Of a stretch of DNA of 7,472 nucleotides, positions 1-6,941 are shown piece after piece. Source of the stretch: an uncultured Synergistales bacterium (GTDB lineage Bacteria; Synergistota; Synergistia; Synergistales; Aminobacteriaceae); the NCBI GenBank assembly GCA_905233515.1, contig CAJOEQ010000082.1, forward strand, positions 1-7,472. The letters run 5' to 3'. The notes beneath the pieces were generated by a model. It saw only the letters and a program-made list of their open reading frames with translations, made no database searches and had not been told where the DNA came from. The position numbers were made by a program, and so were the translations under genes. Each line of letters opens with the position of its first letter. The stretch's first letter is position 1.

Positions 1-757
1 CCTGTATAACTTTATAGATCGGCTGTGAGACCTCGAGTCCCTTTCTCGTATAAATCTCTGAACCCTTTGAGCCGTTCTTTAACACTAAAATTTCTAGAGT
101 AGGATTCTCAAATACTTTTTTGATTGCGGTGTTAATGTCTTCTTCACCTGTAAACATTTTTAATTCTGACACGCCCGGCATAAGTATTGAAGATTTATTA
201 AAGACTTCCTGCAGCATATTTAATACTGATTTATCGCGTAACATTTCAAGCCTTACATTTGGATCAAAGCTAATTTTTACGCCATTATCTCTCATCATGT
301 TGACAGTTTTTAGAATTTCTCCAGCAAAATTTATATCAGCCATCAACGAACAGCCCATTACATGCATAAATTTTGTATCTTCAAAGCCTGTCATATTTTC
401 CGGAGCTTTTGCCATAATACACGGTGAATTATCCATGTAAAATAAATATTTTCTTTCACCGTTCGCAAAATAAGTAACAAAAGCAATTCCCGTATTGCCT
501 TTATCAGATATAAGCACTCTAGTTATATCAACGCCGTCAAGTTTGAGTCTTTGCAAAATATTTTCGCCAAAATCATCTCGTCCGACTCCGCTGATAATTG
601 CCGTAGAATGTCCTAAACGTGCCGCAGTACTTATGAAAATTCCCGGTGCACCGCTTGGGAAGGGGCCTCTAAAATAATCGGACTTATAAAGCGGTATATC
701 TTCGCTCGGTCTCATAATTTCAACTAGTAATTCACCCATTGTGATAATTTCTGCCAT
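1..757 (-). CDS. PfkB-family carbohydrate kinase, C-terminus missing (window edge)
   Basis: Cytoplasmic ATP-dependent sugar kinase of the ribokinase/PfkB superfamily. The first 252 codons are present and the frame is still open at the left edge. Seen: an N-terminal MAEIITMGELLVEIMRP strand, FPSGAPGIF at residues 33-41 in place of the usual GGxxAN substrate loop, the VGRDDFG motif at 58-64, FDPNVR at 164-169, PGVSE at 194-198 (the PNxxE-like position) and a KNGSKGS turn at 227-233. The catalytic GAGD motif must lie beyond the edge, so activity cannot be judged. The ATG at 757 is chosen because AGAAGG (774-769) lies 11 bases upstream. From memory, the SGAPxIF variant resembles PfkB proteins annotated as tagatose-type or other ketose kinases; this is not verified. 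It lies downstream of the aldolase beyond a terminator-like hairpin, so it is expressed by read-through or from its own promoter. The family call is firm; the substrate is unknown. Confidence 0.93.
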   Translation of the reverse strand, partial: MAEIITMGELLVEIMRPSEDIPLYKSDYFRGPFPSGAPGIFISTAARLGHSTAIISGVGRDDFGENILQRLKLDGVDITRVLISDKGNTGIAFVTYFANGERKYLFYMDNSPCIMAKAPENMTGFEDTKFMHVMGCSLMADINFAGEILKTVNMMRDNGVKISFDPNVRLEMLRDKSVLNMLQEVFNKSSILMPGVSELKMFTGEEDINTAIKKVFENPTLEILVLKNGSKGSEIYTRKGLEVSQPIYKVIQ

Positions 758-793
758 TTTTTAATAAACCTTCTTTCTTGCTATTATAAATAT

Positions 794-832
794 AAAAAAT
801 TGTCTCACTCACTATTATTGCATGAATGAGAC
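794..832 (-). terminator. Intrinsic terminator after the aldolase gene
   Basis: On the minus strand, GTCTCATTCA (832-823) pairs with TGAGTGAGAC (811-802). This makes a 10-bp stem with one G-U wobble and an 11-base loop, followed by AA and six T's (799-794). It starts 24 bases past the aldolase stop. There is no T-run on the other side, so it works only for minus-strand transcription. It marks the likely end of the main transcript, or a partial stop before the kinase gene, whose start codon is only 37 bases further on. Confidence 0.85.
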
Positions 833-855
833 CAAAAATTTATTTATAGCTTGAA

Positions 856-1701
856 TTAAAATTTGCTGAGCTGTAATTTTTGACGTAAATATGCCTTCAT
901 ACGCTCCTGAACATAGCTGGGAATTTTCTGCATATTTCCTTTATCGCCGAATTCTGCCGCATATTCGCGTAAACTGTCATAATAAAGTCTAAAATATTCA
1001 GTCCCGACGTTAAATTTATTAATTCCACGTTTGAAAGCCTCTTCTAACTGATCATGAGGAATCCCGCTGCCTCCGTGTAAGACTAAAGGCGTATTTGTTG
1101 CTGCATTAATAGCGTCCAAACGTTTTAAATCTAATTTCGGCGTTGTGAGATAAACACCGTGCGCGCTTCCTATAGCGACTGCAACAGAATCGACTCCGGT
1201 CTGCTCACAAAATGCGGCGGCAACTTCCGGCTTAGTGTATAAATCTTTATCGTCTTGATCCTGATTAGCTGCAAAACCGACATGGCCTAATTCTGCCTCA
1301 ACGTCAGCACCTAACGCATGAGCAGCATCTACGACTCTTTTTGTTAATTTAATATTTTCTTCGACTGGGAGCATTGAGCCGTCATACATAACTGAAGTAA
1401 AACCGGCCTGAACAGCGCGGAGAATATAATCAAAATCACTGCAGTGATCAAGATGTAGACCGATCGGGACTTTAACTTTGCTTGCGAGTTCGTGAACAGT
1501 TTCAGCAAAACCCTTTAATCCGCAGCAATTGCCCTCGTAATTATCCGGTGGATATAACATAACTATAGCGGGCTTGTTTAACTCTTCAGCAACGGCAACG
1601 ACTGAATATGCCATAGTATAATCATTGCAGTTAAAGCCAATCGCCGACGTATTAGCAGCATCGGCCATTTTCAAAATTGTACTTACTTTTTCAAGTGCCA
1701 T
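856..1701 (-). CDS. Class II ketose-bisphosphate-type aldolase (GatY/KbaY/FbaA family)
   Basis: Zinc-dependent cytoplasmic aldolase that reversibly splits a phosphorylated ketose into dihydroxyacetone phosphate and an aldehyde. The 281-residue length matches GatY/KbaY-type enzymes (about 284). Numbered from the chosen start, HLDH gives the catalytic Asp85 and zinc ligand His86. The zinc ligands His181 (in IGSAHGVY) and His209 (in LHGGSGI) are present. The phosphate/DHAP-binding elements GGSG (210-213) and NVGTE (231-235) are intact, as are AELG near 137 and the GVDSVAVAIGSAHG block typical of the tagatose/fructose bisphosphate branch. A longer start at 1719 adds six residues (MKEYYF), but it has no Shine-Dalgarno. 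AAGGAA at 1716-1711 lies inside that extension, 10 bases before the ATG at 1701, so 1701 is preferred. It follows dhaL by 23 bases in the same transcript. Whether it cleaves tagatose, fructose or another ketose phosphate cannot be decided here. Confidence 0.95.
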   Translation of the reverse strand: MALEKVSTILKMADAANTSAIGFNCNDYTMAYSVVAVAEELNKPAIVMLYPPDNYEGNCCGLKGFAETVHELASKVKVPIGLHLDHCSDFDYILRAVQAGFTSVMYDGSMLPVEENIKLTKRVVDAAHALGADVEAELGHVGFAANQDQDDKDLYTKPEVAAAFCEQTGVDSVAVAIGSAHGVYLTTPKLDLKRLDAINAATNTPLVLHGGSGIPHDQLEEAFKRGINKFNVGTEYFRLYYDSLREYAAEFGDKGNMQKIPSYVQERMKAYLRQKLQLSKF

Positions 1702-1710
1702 AAAATAATA

Positions 1711-1716
1711 TTCCTT
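1711..1716 (-). promoter_or_regulatory. Ribosome-binding site deciding the aldolase start
   Basis: AAGGAA on the minus strand, ending 10 bases before the ATG at 1701. It lies inside the coding sequence that a start at 1719 would imply. No comparable purine run precedes 1719, so the shorter protein is favoured. Confidence 0.6.
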
Positions 1717-1724
1717 CATATATT

Positions 1725-2342
1725 TTAATCTTGTGATAAGCTATTTGCTAGACCGCCTAATAAAATCGATACTGACATTGCGCCGGGATCAGGCCATCCT
1801 ATAACTTGCTCACGAAAATTTTTCGAACGTCCTAGACGAGATACCATATTTTTAGTTGATTCGACTCCTGATAATGCACCTTTATGGGCGGCTTTGAGTA
1901 CTTGCCCGAGGTCATCCGTTGATTTTAGAGCTGAATTCATTTCTGACTCTGCAGGTAGTAAAGCGTCGACCATTGTTTTATCTCCGGGATTTGCGCGGCC
2001 TCGACGTATAACACCCTGAATCCCTCCTGAAAGAAAAGCAGCCATATCAACGCCATTTAAGGAGTCTTTATCTTTGATTTCTTCAAGTCCGCTGATAAAA
2101 AGAGTCCCGAATAATACACCTGAAGAGCCGCCCATTGACTTCACTAGACATAAACCGACCGCGTGAAATAAATCATATGGAGTAGAAAAATTATTTTCTG
2201 ATAATTGCTCGATAAGTCCGATTCCGTGATCGCCGTCACCTATAACGCTGTCAACTCGTGTTAATTCCGGTTCAGCTGCTATAATTGCTCGTGAAGCCTC
2301 TATCATTGCTATTTTTAAAGCTGTAGTATCTGCAAATCTCAT
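1725..2342 (-). CDS. dhaL: DhaL-type nucleotide-binding subunit of a dihydroxyacetone-kinase-like enzyme
   Basis: ADP/ATP-binding subunit (DAK2 domain) that donates phosphate to the substrate held by a DhaK subunit. The 205 residues match stand-alone DhaL (about 210). Seen: the acidic metal-binding loop SVIGDGDHGIG with Asp31, Asp36 and Asp38, the MGGSSGVLFG nucleotide loop (70-79), RGRANPGDKTMVDAL (114-128) and DPGA (185-188). All key positions look intact, so this half should bind Mg-nucleotide. The ATG at 2342 has TAAGGAGT about 11 bases upstream. It lies 18 bases after the DhaK-like gene and 23 bases before the preferred aldolase start. No DhaM/PTS phosphoryl donor is encoded in the window, so direct ATP use is more likely than PTS coupling, though DhaM could lie elsewhere. 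The family is certain; the phosphate acceptor depends on the atypical partner. Confidence 0.95.
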   Translation of the reverse strand: MRFADTTALKIAMIEASRAIIAAEPELTRVDSVIGDGDHGIGLIEQLSENNFSTPYDLFHAVGLCLVKSMGGSSGVLFGTLFISGLEEIKDKDSLNGVDMAAFLSGGIQGVIRRGRANPGDKTMVDALLPAESEMNSALKSTDDLGQVLKAAHKGALSGVESTKNMVSRLGRSKNFREQVIGWPDPGAMSVSILLGGLANSLSQD

Positions 2343-2360
2343 AATAATTTTTACTCCTTA

Positions 2361-3317
2361 TTAAATCGAGAATCCATCGCCATTTATAACGCCTTCTAAA
2401 TACGGTCTTAATTCTGAGTCAGCACTAAGAAGTGTTATAGTGAATCCGTAACCGTCAAGAATATGAATATATGCGCCCACGTTCATACGCAGAATATTAT
2501 AATTTGCGCTAAGTGAATCATATAAATAATTGCCCATTACATAAGCCTCATCATAGCCGGCCAGTCTCAAGGGATTCACCATTAATAAAATTTTCTCGTC
2601 AGTTTTCGGCGAAATATCTTCAGTGAGAAGTCTAATAGTTTCTTCTGCAGTCTCACGCATTCCCATTTGTCCGGTTTTAAATCCCGGCTCATCAGAGAAT
2701 CCGCGCCCGAATGTTACTATATTATTTTCCGTGTCGATACTAACGCAAATTGTAGCCATTCTTGAATTAGCTTTCTTTAGCAAATTTGCTATCTCATCAA
2801 GTGAAAGCCCAGCCCTTGACGCACTCGCAGCTATACGAGTCATTATCGCAATACCTGAACGACCGCCGCGATTTTCGCGAGATTCTCCCCGTGCCATGCC
2901 AATATCATCATGTACAGGAATTTGAATCGCTCTATGTCCTTCAATGCGTAATAATTCCTCGGCCATGTCGTTATTAAGATAATCGCCCATGAAATTATTA
3001 TAAAGTAAAATGACTCCTCGTCCGGTGTCAAGAGCTTTTGCGGCTTCATAAATTGCATAGGCATTAGGTGCTGTAAACGGTGCGCCCACAACAACAGCAT
3101 CGGCCAAATTTTCACCGACAAAACCGGGAGACCACGGCCCATCTGATCCGCCGCTGCTTATAATGACAGCAACACGATCTGTAACTTTATGCGAAGAAAA
3201 TAGAGTCGCGCTTGAAATCTGACTGTCAAATAATTCCCAGCGTCCCGGGTGAGCTTTGAGCATACCTGTAAACCATTTGCGAGCGTAAAATTCCCGTCCT
3301 TCACTAAACCAATGCAT
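2361..3317 (-). CDS. Divergent DhaK-like (DAK1 domain) protein lacking the covalent substrate histidine
   Basis: Substrate-binding subunit relative of dihydroxyacetone kinase, 318 residues (DhaK is usually 330-356). Fold signatures seen: ISSGGSDGPWSPGFVG (53-68) in place of SGGGSGHEPAHAGFVG; an AAKALDTGRGVILLYNNFMGD block (92-112); RGGRSGIAIMTRIAA (150-164) matching the RGVAGTVLVHKIAG block; GRGFSDEPG (204-212) in place of GxGxHGEPG; and LDGYGFTITLLSADSEL (287-303), like the DhaK C-terminus. The His that bonds dihydroxyacetone (His218 in E. coli) is Ser208, the GHEP His is lost, the KNYTGD Lys is Asn107, but Asp112 is kept. The segment before GRGFSDEPG is also shorter than in DhaK. The ATG at 3317 has AAGGAG 11 bases upstream. 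It sits directly before dhaL, so the two probably form a complex. Family membership is well supported. Activity on dihydroxyacetone is doubtful: it may bind another keto compound or be regulatory. Confidence 0.88.
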   Translation of the reverse strand: MHWFSEGREFYARKWFTGMLKAHPGRWELFDSQISSATLFSSHKVTDRVAVIISSGGSDGPWSPGFVGENLADAVVVGAPFTAPNAYAIYEAAKALDTGRGVILLYNNFMGDYLNNDMAEELLRIEGHRAIQIPVHDDIGMARGESRENRGGRSGIAIMTRIAASASRAGLSLDEIANLLKKANSRMATICVSIDTENNIVTFGRGFSDEPGFKTGQMGMRETAEETIRLLTEDISPKTDEKILLMVNPLRLAGYDEAYVMGNYLYDSLSANYNILRMNVGAYIHILDGYGFTITLLSADSELRPYLEGVINGDGFSI

Positions 3318-3332
3318 TTATTATATTTCTCC

Positions 3333-4340
3333 TTAATTCTTTGTTTTTTTCTGAGCCATGTCGAGAATAACAGCAAATAAAATAATTGCTCCGATGACTA
3401 CTTTTTGCCAGTAAGAATTAACGTGCATTAAATTCATACCGTTATTAATTACTGCTATAACAGCGACTCCGAACATAGCACGACCTACTGAACCGCTCCC
3501 GCCTGTGAGACTCGTACCTCCTAAGACAGTAGCCGCGATTGCGTACATTTCGTAACCTTCACAAGCAGCGGGCTGACCTGAAGCAAGTTTAGACGCATTC
3601 AAGACTCCAGCTAAGGCAGCTGCAACACTGCAAAGTACGTGACCCCAGAAAATTACATTTTTCGTATTAATTCCTGCTAAGTGAGCGACTTGGCGATTGC
3701 TCCCTGTTGCATAGACATGACGGCAAAATACTGTTCTGCTTAATAATATATGCATAATTAAGACCATTATAATAACAAAGACTGTTATATTTGGAATCCA
3801 TCCCGTAGCCTTCCCTTCAGTAACTAGCCAGCGGCCTGCACCGATAAAGCTGTATGCTTTAGGAATTCCCGAAACTGCTGTACCGCCTGAGAAAATAAAG
3901 CAAAGACCACGAGCCGCCGTCAACATTGCCAGAGTCGCAATCATAGCTACAACGTTGAATCTACTAATCATTAAGCCGGTGAAACTTCCGCAAATGACTC
4001 CGACTAAAATCGCGGGAATTATTAAAACGGGAATTGATCCCCAGTTAGTCATTTGAGGGAACATTAAAGCAATTTCTGTACTGATTACTCCAGCAAGTGC
4101 CGCGACTGATCCGACAGAAATATCAATACCGCCTAAAATAATTACATACGTGAGTCCAGCTGATAACATCGCATTTATTGCCATCTGAGTAGTTAAATTT
4201 ACAATATTTGCCATGTTAAAAAATTTGCCTGAAGTTCCGACTCCGAAACCGATAATAAGCGCAATTAAAATAACAACTACCATATTTCGCATTAAAAAAT
4301 TTTTCATTGCTGCGTTTTTATTTAAAGTATTCTCTGACAT
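3333..4340 (-). CDS. Ribose/monosaccharide-type ABC transporter permease (RbsC family)
   Basis: Inner-membrane permease of a monosaccharide ABC importer (BPD_transp_2 family), probably working as a homodimer with the ATPase and binding protein encoded just upstream. The 335-residue length is typical. There are about ten hydrophobic segments, roughly at 19-34, 54-70, 74-95, 104-125, 130-150, 183-200, 228-246, 265-278, 286-300 and 312-327. Family motifs seen are ILGGIDISVGSVAALAG (68-84), ATGSNRQVAHLAGINTK (211-227), the ATVLGGTSLTGGSGSV region (270-285) that contacts the ATPase, and YWQKVVIGAIIL (310-321). GAGG-like GAGGTG lies 8 bases before the ATG at 4340. It begins 14 bases after the ATPase stop and ends 15 bases before the DhaK-like start, so it is co-transcribed with both. 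The family covers ribose, xylose, galactose, inositol and other substrates, and sequence alone does not choose. Confidence 0.95.
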   Translation of the reverse strand: MSENTLNKNAAMKNFLMRNMVVVILIALIIGFGVGTSGKFFNMANIVNLTTQMAINAMLSAGLTYVIILGGIDISVGSVAALAGVISTEIALMFPQMTNWGSIPVLIIPAILVGVICGSFTGLMISRFNVVAMIATLAMLTAARGLCFIFSGGTAVSGIPKAYSFIGAGRWLVTEGKATGWIPNITVFVIIMVLIMHILLSRTVFCRHVYATGSNRQVAHLAGINTKNVIFWGHVLCSVAAALAGVLNASKLASGQPAACEGYEMYAIAATVLGGTSLTGGSGSVGRAMFGVAVIAVINNGMNLMHVNSYWQKVVIGAIILFAVILDMAQKKTKN

Positions 4341-4354
4341 TTAATTCACCTCGT

Positions 4355-5860
4355 TTAATTCTGCTTAGAGCTGACAGTGCTAGCCAGCTGCATAATTTTT
4401 GTCTCGGTTGCTTCTTCGCGGGTTAATTCTCCTGTAACATGTCCCTCACACATTACTATAATTCTATCGCTGACTCCTAAGATCTCCGGTAATTCTGAAG
4501 ATACCATTATGATAGTCCCGCCCTGATCTACAAAATTATTCATGAGAGTATAGAACTCAGATTTTGCGTTAACGTCGATTCCTCGTGTAGGCTCATCAAG
4601 AATTAATATTTGAGATTCAGCAATAAGCCATTTTGCTAGAACTACTTTTTGTTGATTTCCGCCTGATAGATTTCTAATAATTGTCTCAATCGTCGGAGTT
4701 TTTACCCGCAATTTTTCTTTATATTCATTGCTGACCTCGTCGATCCATTTATCATCAGCAAAGCCGAATTTTTTCATGTGATAAATTAAACTCGGCAATA
4801 CGGAATTATCTTTTACCATTGCGCTTAACATAAGCCCCGTCGTGCGTCTATCTTCGGTTACCATGCCGATTTTTTTCGCAATAGCGTCTTTAGGACTGGT
4901 AAAATGAACAGGCTGACCAGAAACAAAAACTTGACCGCTGTCGGGAATTCTAGCTCCGAAAATAGTTTCCATTGTCTCAGTTCGTCCAGCTCCAACGAGT
5001 CCGGAAATGCCTAGAATTTCGCCGCGATATGCAGTAAAAGAAACATTCTCAAATTCGCCCTTACGAGTAAGACCCTCTACTCTGAGCATTTCTTCACCGC
5101 GTTTGTGTTCAGTGTGAACAAAATAGTCCTGAATTTCTCGACCTACCATGCTGGCAACTAAATCATGTTCACTGATTTCGCTAATTTTGTCAGTACGAAC
5201 AAAGCAGCCATCACGTAAAACTGTAGCACGGTCGCAGATCTCAAAAATTTCCTTGAGTCTATGACTGATATAAAGCACTGCTACATTTTGACTCTTTAAT
5301 ACTCTAATTTGCTCAAAAAGTGCGTTGATTTCGTGATCTGATAGTGAAGATGTCGGCTCGTCCATGATAACGACTTTTGCGTTTTTATTTATGACTCGGG
5401 CGATCTCGACCATTTGCTGTTGTGCGGCTGTTAAGTCTCTTGCTACGTCATTTGGATGAATAATCCCGTCCATTTTCATGTAAGAGAGTAATTCTTGAGT
5501 TCGATTAATCATGCTGCGATTATCGAGGAAAATTCCGTTTACTTTCTCTTCACCTAAGAAAACATTTTCAGCGACCGTTAAATCTTTTGCGATACTTAAT
5601 TCCTGATGTATAACGGCTATTCCATGATCTAAGGCATCACGAGGAGTCTTAAAATCAAGTTCTTCTCCGTTAAATAATACTTTGCCTTCAGTAGGAGTAT
5701 ATACGCCTGATAAAATTTTAATGAGTGTAGACTTCCCAGCTCCATTTTCTCCCATTAGAGCGTGAACTTCACCGGGATAAAAATCAATTGTTACGTCAGT
5801 TAGTGCCTTAACGCCCGGGAAAACTTTTGAAATATGAATTGCTTGTAAACAAGGCTGCAC
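4355..5860 (-). CDS. Monosaccharide ABC importer ATPase, two fused nucleotide-binding domains (RbsA family)
   Basis: Cytoplasmic ATPase powering sugar import, about 501 residues, the usual length for RbsA/MglA/XylG proteins. Residue numbers here count from the upstream GTG at 5869. Domain 1 has the P-loop GENGAGKST (40-48), a Q-loop region near 89, the degenerate signature LTAAQQQ (146-152), Walker B VVIMDEPTSSL (166-176) and switch His203. Domain 2 has the degenerate P-loop GLVGAGRTE (290-298), signature LSGGNQQK (401-408) and Walker B ILILDEPTRGID (421-432). This asymmetric pattern is normal for the family. Start choice: the GTG at 5869 is fused to AAAAGGGGTG and has no spacing, whereas the in-frame GTG at 5860 sits 6-8 bases after that same sequence, so 5860 is preferred. 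Either start leaves both domains whole. It lies between the binding protein, separated by a hairpin, and the permease. Confidence 0.95.
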   Translation of the reverse strand: MQPCLQAIHISKVFPGVKALTDVTIDFYPGEVHALMGENGAGKSTLIKILSGVYTPTEGKVLFNGEELDFKTPRDALDHGIAVIHQELSIAKDLTVAENVFLGEEKVNGIFLDNRSMINRTQELLSYMKMDGIIHPNDVARDLTAAQQQMVEIARVINKNAKVVIMDEPTSSLSDHEINALFEQIRVLKSQNVAVLYISHRLKEIFEICDRATVLRDGCFVRTDKISEISEHDLVASMVGREIQDYFVHTEHKRGEEMLRVEGLTRKGEFENVSFTAYRGEILGISGLVGAGRTETMETIFGARIPDSGQVFVSGQPVHFTSPKDAIAKKIGMVTEDRRTTGLMLSAMVKDNSVLPSLIYHMKKFGFADDKWIDEVSNEYKEKLRVKTPTIETIIRNLSGGNQQKVVLAKWLIAESQILILDEPTRGIDVNAKSEFYTLMNNFVDQGGTIIMVSSELPEILGVSDRIIVMCEGHVTGELTREEATETKIMQLASTVSSKQN

Positions 5861-5866
5861 ATGATT

Positions 5867-5876
5867 CACCCCTTTT
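5867..5876 (-). promoter_or_regulatory. Ribosome-binding site deciding the ATPase start
   Basis: AAAAGGGGTG on the minus strand. The GTG inside it (5869) is in frame with the ATPase but overlaps the Shine-Dalgarno itself. The GTG at 5860 has correct spacing (6 bases after GGGGTG). This is the same layout as the GAGGGTG site at 7403-7409. Confidence 0.65.
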
Positions 5877-5891
5877 AAATTATATTTGCTT

Positions 5892-5944
5892 AAAAAATTT
5901 GCCCCGTACCTTTTGTAGTAAATTCATGTTCGGTGCGAGGCAAA
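5892..5944 (-). terminator. Hairpin plus T-tract between binding-protein and ATPase genes (attenuator or partial terminator)
   Basis: On the minus strand, TTTGCCTCGCACC (5944-5932) faces GGTACGGGGCAAA (5910-5898). This gives a 13-bp stem with one G-U wobble and one C-A mismatch and a 21-base loop, followed by six T's (5897-5892). It begins 35 bases past the binding-protein stop and ends before the ATPase ribosome-binding site. A small AT-rich palindrome (TTATTC, two bases, GAATAA at 5968-5955) lies between that stop and the hairpin. Structures in this place commonly let most transcripts stop or be stabilised after the binding-protein gene, giving excess binding protein over transporter; that role is inferred here. 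Confidence 0.8.
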
Positions 5945-5979
5945 CAACCTTCAATTATTCCAGAATAACCGAGTTATAT

Positions 5980-6933
5980 TTACTGAGCGACCGCATTTGA
6001 AGCGTCAACAAGATACGGAGCAATCAGTATTACAGGTTTCTCAACTGATCCTTTAGTCAAATATTTGACCATTTCTTCAGCGATTGTATAGCCGATTTTG
6101 TTAGGATTCTGGGCTACGTCTGCGAACCAGTATTTACCGTCAACTGGGTCAAGGATTGCTTTATGTGCTTCAGGGTTAGCGTCAAATCCGATCATCTTTG
6201 TAGTAGCACCGGCGGCCTTTATTGCGGCAAGAGCACCTATACACGCAGGATCTCCGACTGTGAAGACGACGGCCATATCGGGATAACTGATTAAAGCGTC
6301 GCTCATTAAGTTTTGTGCAATGTCAGCTTGTCCCTGATAATTTCCGATATTTACAATATTTAATTTGTATTTATCCTTGTTAGCATTCATTACGCTCATC
6401 CAGCCATTTTCACGGTCTATGCAGCTTTGAGGCTCAGGATAACCGATAATTCCGACTGTTGCGCCCTCTTTGAGTCCGAGTCTGTCTAATTCTGCGATTG
6501 TAGCTTCACCGCCGACGACTCCGCCCTGATAGTTATCAGTTCCGACGAAACATTTAATAACTTTTGTGAGCTCTGATGTGCAGTCAAATGTGAACATAGG
6601 GACTCCCTCAGCATCTGCCGCCTCGATTGCATTAGTACACGCTGCAGGTTCGTTACAAGCAAGTGAAATAGCATCCATTCCGTCAACTACGAGGCTCTCA
6701 ATACGTTCTGTAGCCAACGCGCCGGAAAGTTCACTCTCAAGAACTACTGCAGTGAATCCCATTTCTTTGGCCGCTGCTAAAATACCTTTTTCAATTTCAA
6801 GATAGAAAGCATGTTCACGGCTACCCAAGATAAAGCCGAGCTTTAAATCCTTGACATCTTTAGCCGCAGCAATACCAACAAAACTTGTGGCCACGGTGGC
6901 CAGAAGTAAGAGAAACACAAAAAATTTTTTCAT
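5980..6933 (-). CDS. Periplasmic sugar-binding protein of a ribose-type ABC importer (Peripl_BP_4/RbsB family)
   Basis: Soluble periplasmic receptor that delivers a sugar-like ligand to the ABC permease. It has 317 residues from the preferred start. Seen: a signal peptide MKKFFVFLLLLATVATSF with an AAA cleavage site near residue 24 and no lipobox Cys, so it is free in a periplasm rather than lipid-anchored. The mature protein begins KDVKDLKLGFILGS and has two Rossmann-like lobes. Family landmarks are RIESLVVDGMDAISLACNEP (77-96), VPMFTFDC (111-118), VGTDNYQGGVVGGE (130-143), AVVFTVGDPACIGALAAI (221-238), KMIGFDANPE (246-255) and ADVAQNPNKIGYTIAE (271-286). An upstream in-frame ATG at 6954 has no ribosome-binding site and would prefix MKARTIF. 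GAGGA at 6946-6942 lies 8 bases before 6933, so 6933 is chosen. It is the first gene of the operon, behind the promoter near 7106-7134. The ligand is unknown. Confidence 0.95.
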   Translation of the reverse strand: MKKFFVFLLLLATVATSFVGIAAAKDVKDLKLGFILGSREHAFYLEIEKGILAAAKEMGFTAVVLESELSGALATERIESLVVDGMDAISLACNEPAACTNAIEAADAEGVPMFTFDCTSELTKVIKCFVGTDNYQGGVVGGEATIAELDRLGLKEGATVGIIGYPEPQSCIDRENGWMSVMNANKDKYKLNIVNIGNYQGQADIAQNLMSDALISYPDMAVVFTVGDPACIGALAAIKAAGATTKMIGFDANPEAHKAILDPVDGKYWFADVAQNPNKIGYTIAEEMVKYLTKGSVEKPVILIAPYLVDASNAVAQ

Positions 6934-6941
6934 AAAAATAG

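Noticed and set aside
120..677. Two plus-strand open frames (120-440 and 495-677)
   Set aside because: Both lie opposite the PfkB kinase, whose motifs are clear on the minus strand; their translations show no recognisable family features.
2623..3376. Open frames on both strands overlapping the DhaK-like gene (for example 2623-2925, 2843-3142, 3158-3376)
   Set aside because: They are shadows in other frames of a gene with a strong ribosome-binding site and consistent DhaK-fold motifs.
6098..6805. Open frames overlapping the binding-protein gene on both strands
   Set aside because: The binding-protein frame has a signal peptide and conserved family blocks throughout, and the overlapping frames have none.
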